A DNA stretch of 33,296 nt from Clostridiales bacterium (GTDB lineage: Bacteria; Bacillota; Clostridia; Lachnospirales; CAG-274): NCBI GenBank assembly GCA_021200955.1, contig JAJQFU010000107.1, positions 1 through 33,296 of the forward strand. Reading direction: 5' to 3'. The stretch's first letter is position 1, and each line of letters starts with the position of its first letter. Below are positions 32,278 to 33,296 of this stretch, one piece after another. The notes below the pieces were generated by a model, which worked only from the letters and a program-made list of their open reading frames with translations, did no database searches and was not told the DNA's origin. The position numbers and the translations under genes are program-made.

Positions 32278-33296
32278 TTAACTGTTATTTGTTATCAGCT
32301 GTTTCAAAACAAGCGCTGCATCTTTTTCATCAACACAGCCGTCGCCGTTTATGTCAGCAGCTTCACACTCTGCTTCTGTCAGTGTTTCCAAACCTTCAAT
32401 ATGTCTTAAAATTCTTATAGCGTCAGTAAGATCGGTAAACTCCAAATCGTTGCCGTCTAAATAAATAATTGCCGTATTGTCAGGATAGAGACTTGAATCG
32501 TCAGCCGCCGAACCCTCATAACAATAAACCTTTGTTAAACCGCTTCTGCCGAAAGCATTGCTGCTTATGCTTGTTACGCTGTCGGGTATGATTACCGAAG
32601 TCAGAGATGTACAGTTATAAAATGCACAATCACTTATAGTTGTTACCCCTTCCGATATTGTAAGCTTCTTAAGAGATGTGCAGCTGTCAAAGGCATAACT
32701 GCTTATAGTTGTTACACCGCCGGGTATTGTAACCTCCGTCAGAGATTCACATTCTTTGAATGCACGGACACCTAAGTTTGTGAGACCGCTCGGAAGTGTT
32801 ATTTCCGACAATGATTTACAGGCTCTGAATGCCCATAGCTCTATGTTTGTTACGCTTTCGGGCAAAGTTACTTTCGTCAGTGCGCTGCAGCCGTAAAATG
32901 AGACACCGCTTATAGTAGTGACACCTTCAGATACAGTTACCTCCTGCAATGAGTTACAGTTGGAAAATACATAATAACCCATACTTTCCACACTGCCCGG
33001 TATGGTTATAGACGTAAGTGCAGGGCTATAGTAAAATGCATAGCCGCCTATGTTTTTTACGCCTTCGGATATTGTTATATCAGCCAGACGATTGCAGCTT
33101 GAAAATGCATACTTGCCGATACTTTCAACGCTGCCAGGTATAGTAACCTCCGTCAGTGAGGGACAGGAATAAAATGTATAATCACCTATGCTCGTTACAC
33201 TGTCAGATATAACTATATCAGCCAGACGAGTGCAGTTTGAAAATGCATAATTACCTATGCTTATTACGCTGTCGGGTATGGATATTGACGTCAGAT
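32278..33296 (-). CDS. BspA-like leucine-rich-repeat protein with C-terminal dockerin (5' end outside window)
   Basis: The frame is open from the right edge to the stop at 32278, giving 338 visible residues; the N-terminus, any signal peptide and the start lie beyond the window. Eleven LRR_5 (BspA-type) repeats of 23 residues can be aligned, with the pattern LTxVTIPxSVxSIGxYAFxxC, whose unit consensus alternates between IPxSV and ISEGV. After a short linker, the last 60 residues form a dockerin-like domain: a good calcium-loop repeat ADINGDGCVDEKDAALVLKQ preceded by a more degenerate copy (EFTDLTDAIRILRHIEG). It is therefore probably an exported protein attached to a cohesin-bearing scaffold. 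An internal GTG at 32991 is not the true start because the repeats continue upstream. Confidence 0.9.
   Translation of the reverse strand, partial: LTSISIPDSVISIGNYAFSNCTRLADIVISDSVTSIGDYTFYSCPSLTEVTIPGSVESIGKYAFSSCNRLADITISEGVKNIGGYAFYYSPALTSITIPGSVESMGYYVFSNCNSLQEVTVSEGVTTISGVSFYGCSALTKVTLPESVTNIELWAFRACKSLSEITLPSGLTNLGVRAFKECESLTEVTIPGGVTTISSYAFDSCTSLKKLTISEGVTTISDCAFYNCTSLTSVIIPDSVTSISSNAFGRSGLTKVYCYEGSAADDSSLYPDNTAIIYLDGNDLEFTDLTDAIRILRHIEGLETLTEAECEAADINGDGCVDEKDAALVLKQLITNNS

Noticed and set aside
32278-32991. Complete 237-residue LRR protein starting at GTG 32991
   Set aside because: The same frame stays open to the window edge with continuous 23-residue repeats, so the GTG is internal and the gene is partial.

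Overview
The window looks like a chromosomal segment of an anaerobic, endospore-forming member of the Clostridia, most likely of the Oscillospiraceae/Ruminococcaceae type. The evidence is the gene content: a 2[4Fe-4S] ferredoxin, spoIVB next to spo0A, a regulatory-subunit type HisZ/short HisG pair, and a leucine-rich-repeat protein ending in a dockerin. Shine-Dalgarno sequences are strong and gene packing is tight. No tRNA, rRNA, CRISPR array, transposase or prophage gene was seen. Apart from about 60 very GC-rich bases at the left edge, this is mainly a housekeeping region.

Layout, left to right. A GC-rich edge segment (1-60) is followed by a small ferredoxin gene (minus strand) divergent from tldD-tldE. 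A convergent gap with an inverted repeat precedes eda (minus strand, KDPG aldolase fused to a VOC-like domain). Then comes trkA-trkH (potassium uptake). A long, nearly gapless cluster follows: miaB, a YlbF/YmcA-family gene, mutS, mutL, a degenerate M50-like membrane protein, scpA, scpB, a D-Ala-D-Ala carboxypeptidase and rluB. It combines tRNA modification, mismatch repair and chromosome condensation, and its order resembles two Bacillus subtilis neighbourhoods (miaB-ymcA-mutSL and scpAB-dacB-rluB). Next are spoIVB, spo0A and queH. A gap rich in hairpins separates queH from pfkB (minus strand). wecB, then rpsB-tsf, each start from their own sigma-A-like promoter. The right third is a histidine operon, hisZ-G-D-B-H-A-F-I-E, lacking hisC and a histidinol-phosphatase gene. 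The window ends inside a BspA-like LRR/dockerin gene (minus strand) whose 5' end lies outside.

The most interesting signals are not large unknown operons. They are (i) an M50-family protein in the mutL-scpA cluster that has lost its zinc-binding motifs; (ii) a set of related intergenic hairpins, one copy flanked by a 10-bp direct repeat; (iii) structured 5' leaders before pfkB and rpsB; (iv) a possible 22-codon leader ORF ending two bases before spo0A, whose product has an altered acidic pocket; (v) a forespore-type promoter candidate before spoIVB; and (vi) a CX3CX2CX2C tail on the YlbF/YmcA-family protein. I found no convincing entirely new multi-gene system.

Several starts were set by ribosome-binding sites rather than by the longest reading frame. 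In eda, trkH and the M50-like gene an upstream in-frame GTG is part of the Shine-Dalgarno sequence itself.
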